A stretch of 43,085 nt of DNA from NCBI GenBank assembly GCA_037132395.1, contig JBAXPC010000003.1, positions 1-43,085 on the forward strand, given 5' to 3'. A program made the translations under genes and the position numbers. Of the stretch, positions 14,441 to 23,089 are shown piece by piece (the first letter of the stretch is position 1; the number at the start of each line of letters is the position of its first letter). A model generated the notes under the pieces. That model ran no database searches and was not told where the DNA came from. It was given only the letters and a program-made list of their open reading frames with translations. The stretch is from SICB01 sp037132395 (lineage in GTDB: Bacteria; Patescibacteriota; Saccharimonadia; CAILAD01; BJGX01).

Positions 14441-15010
14441 ATGACAGCTCTTTGGATAATACTAGCAATAATTGCGGTTTTGGCGGTAGCACTGTGGGCC
14501 ACCTACAATAGCTTAGTACGCTTGCGTATTAAGGCCGATGAAGCGCTGAGCGACATCACCGTCCAGATGAAGCGCCGTCTTGACCTAATCCCGAACCTCA
14601 TTAGTACCGTCAAAGGTTATGCCAAACACGAAAAGAGCGTACTAGAAAATGTCACCAAAGCCAGATCGGCCGCAATGGACGCCGGCAAGGGTGATATTGC
14701 CAATAAAGCCGAAGCCGACAATATGCTAACCTCGACACTAAAGAGCCTGTTCGCGGTTGCCGAAAGCTACCCAGACCTCAAAGCCAACCAAAACTTTATT
14801 CAACTCCAAACCGAGCTGGCTGACACCGAAGATAAAATTCAGGCTAGTCGCAGACTTTACAATTCGAATGTCACAGATTTCAACACCAAATTGAAAGTTT
14901 TTCCGACTAACTTTATTGGCAACATGCTCGGCTTCAAACCCAGAGACTTTTTTGATGTAGCCGAAGACGAAAAGGATGCCGTTGGCAAAGCTCCGGAAGT
15001 TAAGTTTTAA
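14441..15010 (+). CDS. LemA family protein
   Basis: A 189-residue membrane-anchored protein. One N-terminal TM helix (about 3-22) is followed by a long helical bundle with the family signature YNSLVRLRIKADEALSDITV, then QMKRRLDLIPNLISTVKGYA and the EKSVLENVTKAR block. The C-terminal half carries LADTEDKIQASRRLYNSNVT and FNTKLKVFPTNFIG, both highly typical. LemA proteins occur widely, including CPR, with no settled function; the N-out orientation places the bundle outside the membrane or in the periplasm. A strong Shine-Dalgarno (GGAGG) lies 4 nt before the ATG. It heads the lemA, membrane protein, ligA run. Confidence 0.92.
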   Translation: MTALWIILAIIAVLAVALWATYNSLVRLRIKADEALSDITVQMKRRLDLIPNLISTVKGYAKHEKSVLENVTKARSAAMDAGKGDIANKAEADNMLTSTLKSLFAVAESYPDLKANQNFIQLQTELADTEDKIQASRRLYNSNVTDFNTKLKVFPTNFIGNMLGFKPRDFFDVAEDEKDAVGKAPEVKF

Positions 15011-15036
15011 AGTATATTTAAGCAGTCTAATAAAAC

Positions 15037-15786
15037 ATGAAAAAAGATAACCGACACATTCCAAAACTCAAGGTATGGAAGCTATACAAGCAAACATTAG
15101 TGGAGTGGAAAAATAACTACCAGGTTTATTTTAAAATCATCTTGATTGTCGCTTTACCGGTCGCAGTGCTGGGCATCTTTCAAAACGATGGCGCACTGGG
15201 TGATTACGGCATCACAACCGCTATAGTTTGGGCTTTTGCATTTATTGCTACCATATCGTTCGCTGCCAACAAATCTAAATTGCAAAACTCAAAACTGGCT
15301 ACGATATATTCTTTTGCCAGCTCTAGGTTTTTGCAATACACGGCAGTTAGCCTTATATTGGCACTATTTGCACTGCCAATATTTTTGAGCCTGCTAGGCA
15401 TGTTTGTGTCTCTGCCGGTTTTTGGTTTTCCTCCAGCAATATTTTTACCTTTATCGGTCGGGAGTTTTTTACTAAGCTCATACTTGCTAGCAAGGTTTGG
15501 ACTAGCTCAAATAATTGTGGTTGCCACTACAAAATCAACTTTTGAATCGCTCAAAAATAGCTCGCTTTTGACTAGTAAAAATAGATGGCGCATATATCTG
15601 GGAACTTTCTTGTTGCTACTGGTGTTTATGCTGGTTCTGACATCGGTGCAATTTTTATTGACGCTCAACCAGTCGGTAGCTCAAAACCAATACATCTCGG
15701 GGCTCGTTAGTGCCATAGAGGCTGCCGTATTTGTGCCGATATTTTTTATATTTCAATCCAAGATGTACAGAGATCTGAATGAATAA
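15037..15786 (+). CDS. Multi-pass membrane protein of unknown function
   Basis: A 249-residue protein with about six hydrophobic helices after a basic, cytoplasmic N terminus (KKDNRHIPKLKVWKLYKQTL). The layout, with an N-terminal amphipathic lead, a Gly/Pro-rich pair of helices in the middle (LGMFVSLPVFGFPPAIFLPL) and a re-entrant 'TTKSTFESLKNSSLLTSKNR' loop, resembles the uncharacterised bacterial DUF975/GPDPase-membrane-domain type, but I cannot assign it. There is no Shine-Dalgarno upstream. Its last eight bases overlap the ligA start, indicating coupled translation. Confidence 0.7.
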   Translation: MKKDNRHIPKLKVWKLYKQTLVEWKNNYQVYFKIILIVALPVAVLGIFQNDGALGDYGITTAIVWAFAFIATISFAANKSKLQNSKLATIYSFASSRFLQYTAVSLILALFALPIFLSLLGMFVSLPVFGFPPAIFLPLSVGSFLLSSYLLARFGLAQIIVVATTKSTFESLKNSSLLTSKNRWRIYLGTFLLLLVFMLVLTSVQFLLTLNQSVAQNQYISGLVSAIEAAVFVPIFFIFQSKMYRDLNE

Positions 15787-17785
15787 AGATCAGGCCAGAG
15801 ACAGAGCCAAAGAGCTCTCTGGCGTAATCAACGACTACCGATATCGTTACCATGTGCTAGGAGATCCGTCGGTCACAGATGAGATTTACCAAAGCCTAAC
15901 CCGTGAATTAGCCAAAATCGAAGAGACCTACCCGGATCTAGTAACGCCCGATTCACCAACTCAGAGGGTCGGTGGTAAGGCTTCGGCAAAATTTAAAAGC
16001 ATTCCACACCAACGCCCAATGCTCAGCTTAAATGACGTTTTCGATATTGCCGAGCTAGAGGCTTGGGAGCAGCGCGTTCATAAGCTCACCCAAAAAACCA
16101 AGCTCGAATATTATATAGAGCTCAAGATGGATGGTCTGGCTATGGCACTGCAGTATGAAAAAGGCCTGTTTGTGCGCGCTATAACGCGCGGCGACGGAAA
16201 GATTGGCGAAGACGTTACTCATACCGTTAAGACAATTCAGACCGTACCACTAAAGTTGCGCCAGAGTAACAAGGTATCGGCTGAGGTTTATGATTTTTTT
16301 GAAATCCGCGGAGAGGTCGTAATACCCAAAAAAGATTTCGACAATATCAACCTTCAGCGAGCCAAAGTTGGCCTGCCATTATTTGCTAACCCGCGTAACG
16401 CCGGAGCGGGTACTGTCCGCCAGCTCGACCCAGCAGTAGCCGCCAGCCGTAATCTAAAATTCGTTGCCTACGCAGTAGAGATGGATCTGCCGGGCCTAAC
16501 TAGCCATGCAGACGAGCACAATATGGCCCGCGAGCTCGGCTTTATGGTGGAGCCAAACGACCAAGTTGTATCGAGTGTGGTAGAGATACGAGCTTATATT
16601 GACAAGTGGTCTGGCGAGCGTCAGAAATTGCCGTACCAGACCGACGGACTCGTCATAACCATCAATAATAATGCCGAATTTGAGGGCCTCGGAGTAGCTG
16701 GCAAGGCACCTCGTGGCGCCGTCGCCTACAAGTACCCGGCCGAAACCGCCACTACAATACTTGAAGATATTAGAGTTAGCATTGGACGCACCGGTGCGGT
16801 TACACCTTATGCAGTTTTGACGCCGGTCAATGTGGCTGGCAGTACCGTTAGACGTGCCACCCTCCATAATGAAGACGAAGTTGCTCGCAAGGACCTGCGC
16901 ATTGGTGATACCGTAATAATTCAAAAGGCTGGCGATATTATCCCCGAAGTGATTGAGGCTATCACCAAGCTCAGAACCGGAAATGAAAAAATATGGAAAA
17001 TGCCAACCAGCATCGATGGTGTTGCTGTGGTGCGCCCCGCCGGTGAGGCAGTGGCCCGACTGGCAGATTTACAAACCGGCGAAATACGCTGGCAACAGCT
17101 TATACATTTTGTGTCAAAATCGGCTTTCGATATTGATGGTCTGGGCGAGAAGATCCTAGCTCAATTAATGGAAGAAGGGCTAGTTGCTAGCGCCGTCGAT
17201 ATTTTTAAACTAACCAAAGACGATCTTCTTGGCCTCGAGAGGTTCGCCGAAACTTCAGCTCAGAACCTTATCGACTCTATTAATGAGCACTCCAAAGTGG
17301 GGCTAGGGAGATTTATATATGCCCTAGGTATTCGCCATGTCGGGTCCAAAACCGCCAACGATATAGCCCAGCACTACCATAGCCTAGCCAAGTTTTTGAT
17401 TGCTCAGCCCGATGAGCTGGCTAGTATCGACGGAGTTGGTGGTGTCGTGTCTGATTCGCTCATCAGTTGGCTTGGGCAGCCCAAAAATATTAGCCTTGTT
17501 GAGCAGCTGCTGGCCCACGGAGTCGTGGTTGCTACCGCCAAGCCAAAAGCCAAAGGCCAACTGACCTCTACAATCTGGGTTTTTACAGGAACTCTGAGCT
17601 CGCTTAGCCGGGAAGAAGCAAGCGCAAAAGTACGAGCGCGAGGAGGGCAGGTAACCAACTCAGTCAGCAGCCAGACTAGCTATGTTGTTTATGGGGCAGA
17701 CCCGGGTAGCAAGTATGATAAGGCCAAAAGCTTAGGCGTGACCACCTTAGACGAGGATAGTTTTATCAAAAAACTCGCCTTGTGA
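15779..17785 (+). CDS. ligA: NAD+-dependent DNA ligase, zinc-finger cysteines absent
   Basis: Seals nicks during replication and repair using NAD+. 668 residues, normal length. The N-terminal Ia domain (YRYRYHVLGDPSVTDEIYQS) is followed by the adenylation domain with nucleophile K116 in ELKMDG (KxDG), the DGLVITIN and VAYKYPAE motifs, and an OB fold (VSIGRTGAVTPYAVLTPV). HhH repeats follow (IDGLGEKIL, LGIRHVGSKTA, IDGVGG), then a BRCT domain (from about residue 595). The short domain between OB and HhH, which normally binds zinc through four cysteines, has none here: residues 409-437 run MPTSIDGVAVV ... GEIRWQQ directly into LIHFVSK. It starts at the overlapping ATG at 15779. Confidence 0.97.
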   Translation: MNKDQARDRAKELSGVINDYRYRYHVLGDPSVTDEIYQSLTRELAKIEETYPDLVTPDSPTQRVGGKASAKFKSIPHQRPMLSLNDVFDIAELEAWEQRVHKLTQKTKLEYYIELKMDGLAMALQYEKGLFVRAITRGDGKIGEDVTHTVKTIQTVPLKLRQSNKVSAEVYDFFEIRGEVVIPKKDFDNINLQRAKVGLPLFANPRNAGAGTVRQLDPAVAASRNLKFVAYAVEMDLPGLTSHADEHNMARELGFMVEPNDQVVSSVVEIRAYIDKWSGERQKLPYQTDGLVITINNNAEFEGLGVAGKAPRGAVAYKYPAETATTILEDIRVSIGRTGAVTPYAVLTPVNVAGSTVRRATLHNEDEVARKDLRIGDTVIIQKAGDIIPEVIEAITKLRTGNEKIWKMPTSIDGVAVVRPAGEAVARLADLQTGEIRWQQLIHFVSKSAFDIDGLGEKILAQLMEEGLVASAVDIFKLTKDDLLGLERFAETSAQNLIDSINEHSKVGLGRFIYALGIRHVGSKTANDIAQHYHSLAKFLIAQPDELASIDGVGGVVSDSLISWLGQPKNISLVEQLLAHGVVVATAKPKAKGQLTSTIWVFTGTLSSLSREEASAKVRARGGQVTNSVSSQTSYVVYGADPGSKYDKAKSLGVTTLDEDSFIKKLAL

Positions 17786-17805
17786 TACAATAAGCATAAC
17801 AAATT

Positions 17806-18540
17806 ATGATTCAAATCAATAAAAAACAAACAAAAAAATCAACCACTCGAAACAAAAATACCTTATATTGCTTCAGCCCTCTGGTGATGATAATTACCTT
17901 CGTCGTCGAAATCGCTCTAGCGATTTATACTTTTGCACGCATCAAGCCTTCGAGGGTTAAGAATATAATTTTGGCTTCATTGGTTCTGCTAGCACTATTT
18001 CAGCTCGCCGAATTTTTTGTTTGCGGAAAGTATAGTAGCTTCACCACTGATGCGTCGTCGCGTATAGGCTTCATGGCAATTACTTTTTTACCGGCCCTAG
18101 GAGTTACCTTGGCCAACGAAATATCTGGCCGCAAAAACCATTGGTCGAGCGCATTGGTGCTACTTACGGCAACAGGCTTTGCGGTGTTTTTTGGTTTTGC
18201 TCCAAGTGCTATCAATAACTCTATATGCACCGGCAATTATGTGATATTTGCTTTGTCCGAAACAGCCACAGCAGTGTACTCTAGCTATTACTTTGGGCTA
18301 TTATTGATAACCCTCGCTATTGTTTTTGTGATGTCTATAAAGCAAAAATCTAAAGTTAGACGCAACTCACTACACTGGCTTGGTATCGGAACTCTATCGT
18401 TTCTAGTCCCGACCGGAATTGTATACTGGATAATCCCATCGTCTGAGCTGGCGATACCGTCGGTAATGTGTGGTTTTGCAATTATTTATGCAGTTATTTT
18501 GGCTTTTATAATTGCTCCTCGGGCCTCCTCGGCAAAATAA
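17806..18540 (+). CDS. Seven-TM membrane protein of unknown function
   Basis: A 244-residue protein with about seven TM helices after a Lys/Thr-rich N tail. Polar and charged residues inside helices are few (ALFQLAEFFVCG and FLPALGVTLANEIS are the most distinctive stretches), and a cluster of cysteines and tyrosines lies in the extracellular-side loops. The arrangement resembles the 7TM sensor halves of some histidine kinases, but no kinase or other output domain is attached, so the resemblance may be only topological. It is preceded by TACAAT 14-16 nt before the ATG and lies between ligA and gatC. Confidence 0.6.
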   Translation: MIQINKKQTKKSTTRNKNTLYCFSPLVMIITFVVEIALAIYTFARIKPSRVKNIILASLVLLALFQLAEFFVCGKYSSFTTDASSRIGFMAITFLPALGVTLANEISGRKNHWSSALVLLTATGFAVFFGFAPSAINNSICTGNYVIFALSETATAVYSSYYFGLLLITLAIVFVMSIKQKSKVRRNSLHWLGIGTLSFLVPTGIVYWIIPSSELAIPSVMCGFAIIYAVILAFIIAPRASSAK

Positions 18541-18572
18541 CATCACAAGTACTAATCTCGGCCAGAATCTGG

Positions 18573-18578
18573 TAAAAT
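18573..18578 (+). promoter_or_regulatory. -10 box of the gatCAB operon (leaderless type)
   Basis: TAAAAT followed by AACAGAT and then the gatC ATG at 18586 (7-nt gap). Confidence 0.55.
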
Positions 18579-18585
18579 AACAGAT

Positions 18586-18876
18586 ATGGCAAAGTTATCA
18601 TTAGACGAAATACAAAAGGTTGCACTGCTAGCCAGAATTGAGCTATCCGACGACGAGCTAGTAGTAGCCAGCACCGAGATAAGCTCGATTTTGGATTTTG
18701 TCGATACCATACAAAACACCGATACGGCCGGCGTCGAGCCAACCTCTCAGGTCACCGGGCTTACCGATGTATGGCGCGAAGACTCGGTCGAGAAATGCGC
18801 AATCGCTCCAAAACTTTTGTTGGCCGGCACACCAGACATGCAGGATGGTTATGTAAAGGTCAAGAAGGTACTATAA
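18586..18876 (+). CDS. gatC: Asp-tRNA(Asn)/Glu-tRNA(Gln) amidotransferase subunit C
   Basis: Smallest subunit of the GatCAB amidotransferase, which wraps around GatA and stabilises the complex that corrects Glu-tRNA(Gln) or Asp-tRNA(Asn). 96 residues with the conserved opening KVALLARIELSDDEL and the middle V-x-P-T...VWREDSV block. The last residues (LLAGTPDMQDGYVKVKKVL) match the GatC tail, which inserts into GatA. It is the first gene of the operon, with a -10 box 7 nt upstream. Its TAA overlaps the gatA ATG by one base. Confidence 0.95.
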   Translation: MAKLSLDEIQKVALLARIELSDDELVVASTEISSILDFVDTIQNTDTAGVEPTSQVTGLTDVWREDSVEKCAIAPKLLLAGTPDMQDGYVKVKKVL

Positions 18877-20327
18877 TGCCCGACTTGAATTATTTATCTA
18901 TCACAGAAGCTCATGAGCTCCTAGTAGCCAAAAAGATTTCGGCCCAAGAGCTGACTGAATTTTACATTGGTAAAATCCGTAATCTAAATCCAAAAATTCG
19001 CGCCATTCTGACGGTCTGTGAAAGCCAAGCCCTAAAGCAAGCCAAAAAGGTCGATGCTAAGATTACTAGCGGGGCAGAGATTGGGCTGCTTGAGGGCATT
19101 CCTTATACCGCCAAAGATATGTTCTTGACTAAAGGAATCCGAACCACGGCTGCCAGTAAGATACTAGAAGATTACATTCCGCCTTACTCAGCAACTGTTA
19201 TCGAAAAACTTGACCATGCTGGAGCAGTCTTGATTGCCAAGGTAAATCAAGACGAATTCGCGCACGGTGGCAGCACCGAAAATAGTTCTTATCATGTCAC
19301 ACATAACCCCTGGGGCCTCGACCGGGTGCCGGGCGGAAGTTCGGGTGGCTCGGCCGCTTCGGTAGCCGCCGACTTTGGTATATTTAGCCTAGGTACCGAT
19401 ACCGGTGGTTCAATCCGCCAGCCCGCCAGCTATTGCGGCGTAACGGGCTTTAAGCCAACCTACGGAGTTGTTAGTCGTTATGGCGTAGTATCTATGGCCA
19501 GCAGCTTTGACTGCGTTGGTCCTTTGGCTCGGTCTGCCGAAGATGCCCAGATAGTCTTTGAAGTTATCGCCGGCAAGGACAGTAAAGATTCCACCACCAT
19601 AGCCTTGAGCGACAAAACTCTTAGCGACAAAAACCCCGTCGGTAAGCTAAAAGCAGTCTTTTATGACGACGAAGATTCTGATGCAGTATCGAAAGGAGTT
19701 GCAGCGATAGAAGGCAGCCTACTTGATATCCAAACCGAAGCTAGTATTGCCGAGCTGGTGCCACTAGAGCTGGCTCTGGCAGCTTACTATGTCTTGGTGC
19801 CTTCTGAGATCAGCTCCAACTTGGAGCGTTACGATGGCGTAAGATACGGCAGCAAGGCTAAGGATAGCAAGGACTTACTAGATAGCTACATGAAAACCCG
19901 TAGCGAATTCTTGGGCCCTGAAGTAGTACGCCGCAACATCATTGGCACCTACGCGCTCTCGGCCGGCTACTACGAAGCCTATTACAAAAAAGCAATGCAA
20001 GTTCGGACACTAATTATACAAGCTCTCAATAAAGTATTTGAAGCCAACGATGCAATACTTGTACCAACTACGCTCGAGCCAGCCTTTAAGATCGGGTCAA
20101 AATCCGACCCTGTCGAAATGTACAAGACCGACCTACTGACAGTATTTGCAAACCTCGCTGGTGTACCAGCCATTAGTATTCCTATCGGTTTTGAGCCTAC
20201 AACTGGCTTACCTATGGGGCTACAAATTATCGGCAAGCAGGGTGATGATATTAAGATTTTGGCCATCGCTAAACACATCCAATCTGGTAGCGACTGGCAC
20301 AATAAACTTAAGGAATTAAAGCTATGA
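18876..20327 (+). CDS. gatA: Asp-tRNA(Asn)/Glu-tRNA(Gln) amidotransferase subunit A
   Basis: Amidase-signature subunit that releases ammonia from glutamine for transfer by GatB. 483 residues from the ATG at 18876, which overlaps the gatC stop; a longer frame from 18771 lies inside gatC and is not credible. The Ser-cisSer-Lys triad is complete: K80 in PYTAKD, S155 in PGGSSGGSAA and S179 in TDTGGSIRQP. The C-terminal half contains YSAGYYEAYYKKAMQVR-type helices and the conserved ANLAGVPAISIPIG loop. It overlaps the next gene by four bases, so translation is coupled through the operon. Confidence 0.96.
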   Translation: MPDLNYLSITEAHELLVAKKISAQELTEFYIGKIRNLNPKIRAILTVCESQALKQAKKVDAKITSGAEIGLLEGIPYTAKDMFLTKGIRTTAASKILEDYIPPYSATVIEKLDHAGAVLIAKVNQDEFAHGGSTENSSYHVTHNPWGLDRVPGGSSGGSAASVAADFGIFSLGTDTGGSIRQPASYCGVTGFKPTYGVVSRYGVVSMASSFDCVGPLARSAEDAQIVFEVIAGKDSKDSTTIALSDKTLSDKNPVGKLKAVFYDDEDSDAVSKGVAAIEGSLLDIQTEASIAELVPLELALAAYYVLVPSEISSNLERYDGVRYGSKAKDSKDLLDSYMKTRSEFLGPEVVRRNIIGTYALSAGYYEAYYKKAMQVRTLIIQALNKVFEANDAILVPTTLEPAFKIGSKSDPVEMYKTDLLTVFANLAGVPAISIPIGFEPTTGLPMGLQIIGKQGDDIKILAIAKHIQSGSDWHNKLKELKL

Positions 20328-20785
20328 ACATCTCGACCATTTCGTTTCTTATTGCCCTAGTAGTTATGACAATACTAATATCGCTCACGCTCAAACAAAA
20401 AGCCAAACCAATTCGTAAGCAGTATAAAACGAGTGCCAGTAGTGATGATCAGTCAAATACTTTTAATGTCGGCTTGGTGCAGTCTAAGTGGGCAGAAATA
20501 ACCGCCATGAAAAATGCCGGCCCATCGGGTCTTAAAACTGCCCTCTTCGAGGCCGATAAGCTGCTAGATTATTGCATGGTCGGTAAGGGTTTCAAAGGCG
20601 AAACAATGGGCGAGCGGCTCAAGAGTGGTGGCCACCAGCTTAGCAATATCAATGCCGTCTGGAACGCCCACAAGCTACGTAACGAGCTAGCACATAATGT
20701 CGAGCACGATTTGGTGCCCGTCCAGGTCGAGCAGGCCATAGTTAACTTGGGCAATGCAATCCGAGAATTAGGAGTAACAATATGA
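20324..20785 (+). CDS. Membrane-anchored protein with HEPN-type RNxxxH motif, inside gatCAB
   Basis: 153 residues. One N-terminal TM helix (about 5-23) and a short basic linker (to about 45) precede a helical cytoplasmic domain. The domain holds the motif RNELAH (R119, N120, H124), which is the R-x4-H pattern of HEPN ribonuclease-like domains with the typical polar residue after Arg. The flanking helices (ALFEADKLLDYCMVGKGFKG and AIVNLGNAIRELGV) suit a four-helix bundle. It overlaps gatA at its start and gatB at its end (ATGA each), so it is translated with the tRNA amidotransferase. No antitoxin-like nucleotidyltransferase is adjacent. RNase activity is possible but unproven; many HEPN proteins are non-catalytic. 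Confidence 0.6.
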   Translation: MNISTISFLIALVVMTILISLTLKQKAKPIRKQYKTSASSDDQSNTFNVGLVQSKWAEITAMKNAGPSGLKTALFEADKLLDYCMVGKGFKGETMGERLKSGGHQLSNINAVWNAHKLRNELAHNVEHDLVPVQVEQAIVNLGNAIRELGVTI

Positions 20786-22203
20786 GCACATACAAACCAA
20801 CCATCGGTATCGAAATACACGCCCAGCTCGCCACAAATAGCAAAATGTTTTGTGGGTGTAATAATGACAGCCGCGGGGCTTTGCCCAACACTAACATCTG
20901 CCCAGTCTGCTTGGCTTTGCCGGGCACCTTGCCGGTAATCAACAAAGGAGCCATCGATATGGCCATCAAACTCGCCAAAGGTTTTAATGCCGAAGTAGCT
21001 CGCACCACTAGCTTCGACCGAAAAAATTACTTTTATCCGGACTCACCCAAGGGCTACCAGATAACCCAAATGGACCAGCCAATTGTTAAAAACGGCTATG
21101 TCGAAATACTTGTTGGCGGCGAGTTTATGAAAATCGGTATTCATCATGCTCACCTCGAGGAGGACGCTGGCAAACTAACTCACCCCGACGGATCTAATTA
21201 CAGCCTAGTCGATTTTAATAGAGCCGGAACCCCACTAACTGAGATTGTATCGGAGCCAGAAATTAAAAGTACCGAACAGGCCAAGCGGTACTTGCAGGAA
21301 GTCTATAATATCGTTACTAGCCTCGGTGTATGTAATGGCGACATGGAGCACGGCAACTTTAAGTTCGATCTAAATGTATCCGTTAGCGATAGCTCGACAC
21401 TCGGCACCAGAACCGAACTCAAAAACCTCAATTCTTTCAGAAATGCCGAGCGGGCACTGAGTTATGAGATAGCTCGCCAAATAGCGGTGCTCGAGTCGGG
21501 TGGAGTGATAGAGCAAGAAACTAGAGGCTGGAACGACACCAAGGCCGTGACTTTTTCTCAGCGTAGCAAGGAGCAGGCCAACGACTACCGCTATTTCCCA
21601 GAGCCAGACCTTCCTCCAATCACCTTAAGCCAAAGTTATATCGACCAAGTCCAGAGTCAAATAACTATTTTGCCGATCGATGTCCGCAAGGATCTCGTTA
21701 GTCTCAACCTCAATGCCGACGAACAAGATGTGTTGTTGGCTCAGCCTAAGACTATCGTGATATTTAAAGACGCCGAGAGTGCCCTCAAAAACCCTGAGCA
21801 AATCAAAAAAGCCGTCAATTGGCTGGTCGGTGATTATCAGTCTATCCTTGCCACCAACAAAAAGCCTCTACTAACTGGCCAGCACTTAGCGGAGCTAATA
21901 GAGCTCATTGAGAATGGAGACATTAGCTCCAAAATAGCCAAGTCGATTTTTGCTGATATCGTGGCCGGCGACAGGCCCAGCGATATCGTGGCGCAAAAAG
22001 GCCTAAAGCAAGTTTCTGACGACACGGAGCTCGAAAGTATAATTAAAAAAATAATATTAGATAACCCTAAACCAGTTGATGACTATCGCTCTGGTAATGC
22101 TCGAGTGCTTGGATTCTTCGTGGGTGAAGTCATGAAACAGACCAAAGGCCAAGCTAACCCTTCTAAAGTCAACCAGCTTATGGTTAAATTACTAAAGGAG
22201 TAA
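20782..22203 (+). CDS. gatB: Asp-tRNA(Asn)/Glu-tRNA(Gln) amidotransferase subunit B
   Basis: GatB binds the misacylated tRNA and transfers ammonia onto the acyl group after kinase-type activation. 473 residues, normal length. The N-terminal signature IGIEIHAQLATNSKMFCGC is followed by PNTNICPVCLALPGTLPVIN, which carries Zn-binding cysteines; these are intact here, unlike those of LigA. Then come the FDRKNYFYPDSPKGYQITQ block and the LVDFNRAGTPLTEIVSEPE loop. The C-terminal YqeY-like helical domain includes VGDYQSIL and the end GFFVGEVMKQTKGQANP. The start overlaps the preceding HEPN-like gene by four bases. Confidence 0.97.
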   Translation: MSTYKPTIGIEIHAQLATNSKMFCGCNNDSRGALPNTNICPVCLALPGTLPVINKGAIDMAIKLAKGFNAEVARTTSFDRKNYFYPDSPKGYQITQMDQPIVKNGYVEILVGGEFMKIGIHHAHLEEDAGKLTHPDGSNYSLVDFNRAGTPLTEIVSEPEIKSTEQAKRYLQEVYNIVTSLGVCNGDMEHGNFKFDLNVSVSDSSTLGTRTELKNLNSFRNAERALSYEIARQIAVLESGGVIEQETRGWNDTKAVTFSQRSKEQANDYRYFPEPDLPPITLSQSYIDQVQSQITILPIDVRKDLVSLNLNADEQDVLLAQPKTIVIFKDAESALKNPEQIKKAVNWLVGDYQSILATNKKPLLTGQHLAELIELIENGDISSKIAKSIFADIVAGDRPSDIVAQKGLKQVSDDTELESIIKKIILDNPKPVDDYRSGNARVLGFFVGEVMKQTKGQANPSKVNQLMVKLLKE

Positions 22204-22208
22204 TATAA

Positions 22209-22820
22209 ATGCAAAATTTACAATCCGACGTTTTAGCAGGCTTCAATAACGCGACAGTATCTGCCACCCAGATACTCCCAAAAATACCAGCTGCTCTAGT
22301 AGCATTGCTGATAGGCTTTGTCGTTATTAAAATAATATCGCGCTTTTTGAAAGTCACCCTGCGGCTGACGCGCTGGCCGATTGGCCTCCAAGAGATAATG
22401 GCTACACTACTTCGGATTGCTATGTGGGGGCTATTGATGATTGCTGTTTTACAAATACTAGGTCTAACTAGCGTAGCACTTGCAGTCACTGGCTCTTTCG
22501 CTATTTTGCTATTGGGCTTTTCATCTGGCATATCTTCAACTGTCAGCGACTTAATGGCCGGTTTGCAGCTAGCCAACGACAAAGACTTCAGAATAGGCTA
22601 CAAAGTCAAGGTTGGAGACCATAAGACAGTTGGAGTGGTCAAGGAAATGGATATCAAAAAAACTCGCATCCAGGGCGATGATGGCCAGCTCCACGTGGTA
22701 CCAAATAGTGTTATAGAAAAAAACGAATGGATTGTTATAGAACGACACGTTTTCTCGCATATGCCCAAAACTCAAGGTGCTATAATAAATAAAGCTAGCT
22801 CAATAAAGAAGAAAGGGTAA
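22209..22820 (+). CDS. Small MscS-family mechanosensitive channel
   Basis: Membrane-tension-gated channel that releases solutes during hypo-osmotic shock. 203 residues. Two or three helices lead into the pore-lining TM3 with Ala/Gly-rich packing (VALAVTGSFAILLLGFSSGI). The beta domain follows (VKVGDHKTVGVVKEMDIKKT, and LHVVPNSVIEKNEW). The C-terminal alpha/beta vestibule of E. coli MscS is absent, replaced by a short basic tail, so this is a minimal form. It follows gatB by 5 bp and lacks its own promoter signal. It precedes three small envelope-type genes. Confidence 0.88.
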   Translation: MQNLQSDVLAGFNNATVSATQILPKIPAALVALLIGFVVIKIISRFLKVTLRLTRWPIGLQEIMATLLRIAMWGLLMIAVLQILGLTSVALAVTGSFAILLLGFSSGISSTVSDLMAGLQLANDKDFRIGYKVKVGDHKTVGVVKEMDIKKTRIQGDDGQLHVVPNSVIEKNEWIVIERHVFSHMPKTQGAIINKASSIKKKG

Positions 22821-22827
22821 CTCGACA

Positions 22828-23088
22828 ATGGAAACATTATTAGTAGTGCTAATAACCTTGGTATCTATTTCCTTAATCATGCTGATAATTTTTACGGTAG
22901 CATTTTTGGTAGGACTAATTGCAGCAATGAAGCAAATTCGCTTGGCCGCCGCAAAAGTCCAAGAAAGTGCCGACACAGCTGCCGAATTGGTCGACGAGGT
23001 CAGGAGTGCTGTGATTAATCCGGGCATAGTAGCGATGATGTTTGAAAAATACATGAAGCGCCACTTTAGTAAGAAAGGTAAGCGGTAA
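22828..23088 (+). CDS. Small TM plus coiled-coil protein, DUF948-like
   Basis: 86 residues: one N-terminal TM helix (about 3-33) followed by an Ala-rich amphipathic coiled coil (QIRLAAAKVQESADTAAELV) and a basic C terminus (KRHFSKKGKR). This is the layout of DUF948-type proteins, which often sit beside YtxH-like genes as here. No enzymatic motif is present. It probably belongs to the same operon as the MscS-like and YtxH-like genes, separated by 7 bp and 1 bp respectively. Confidence 0.65.
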   Translation: METLLVVLITLVSISLIMLIIFTVAFLVGLIAAMKQIRLAAAKVQESADTAAELVDEVRSAVINPGIVAMMFEKYMKRHFSKKGKR

Positions 23089-23089
23089 G

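Noticed and set aside
16496..16924. A 142-codon minus-strand frame within ligA
   Set aside because: Shadow of the conserved ligA coding frame.
18771..18875. N-terminal extension of GatA
   Set aside because: It lies in another frame of gatC. The ATG at 18876 overlaps the gatC stop and matches GatA length.
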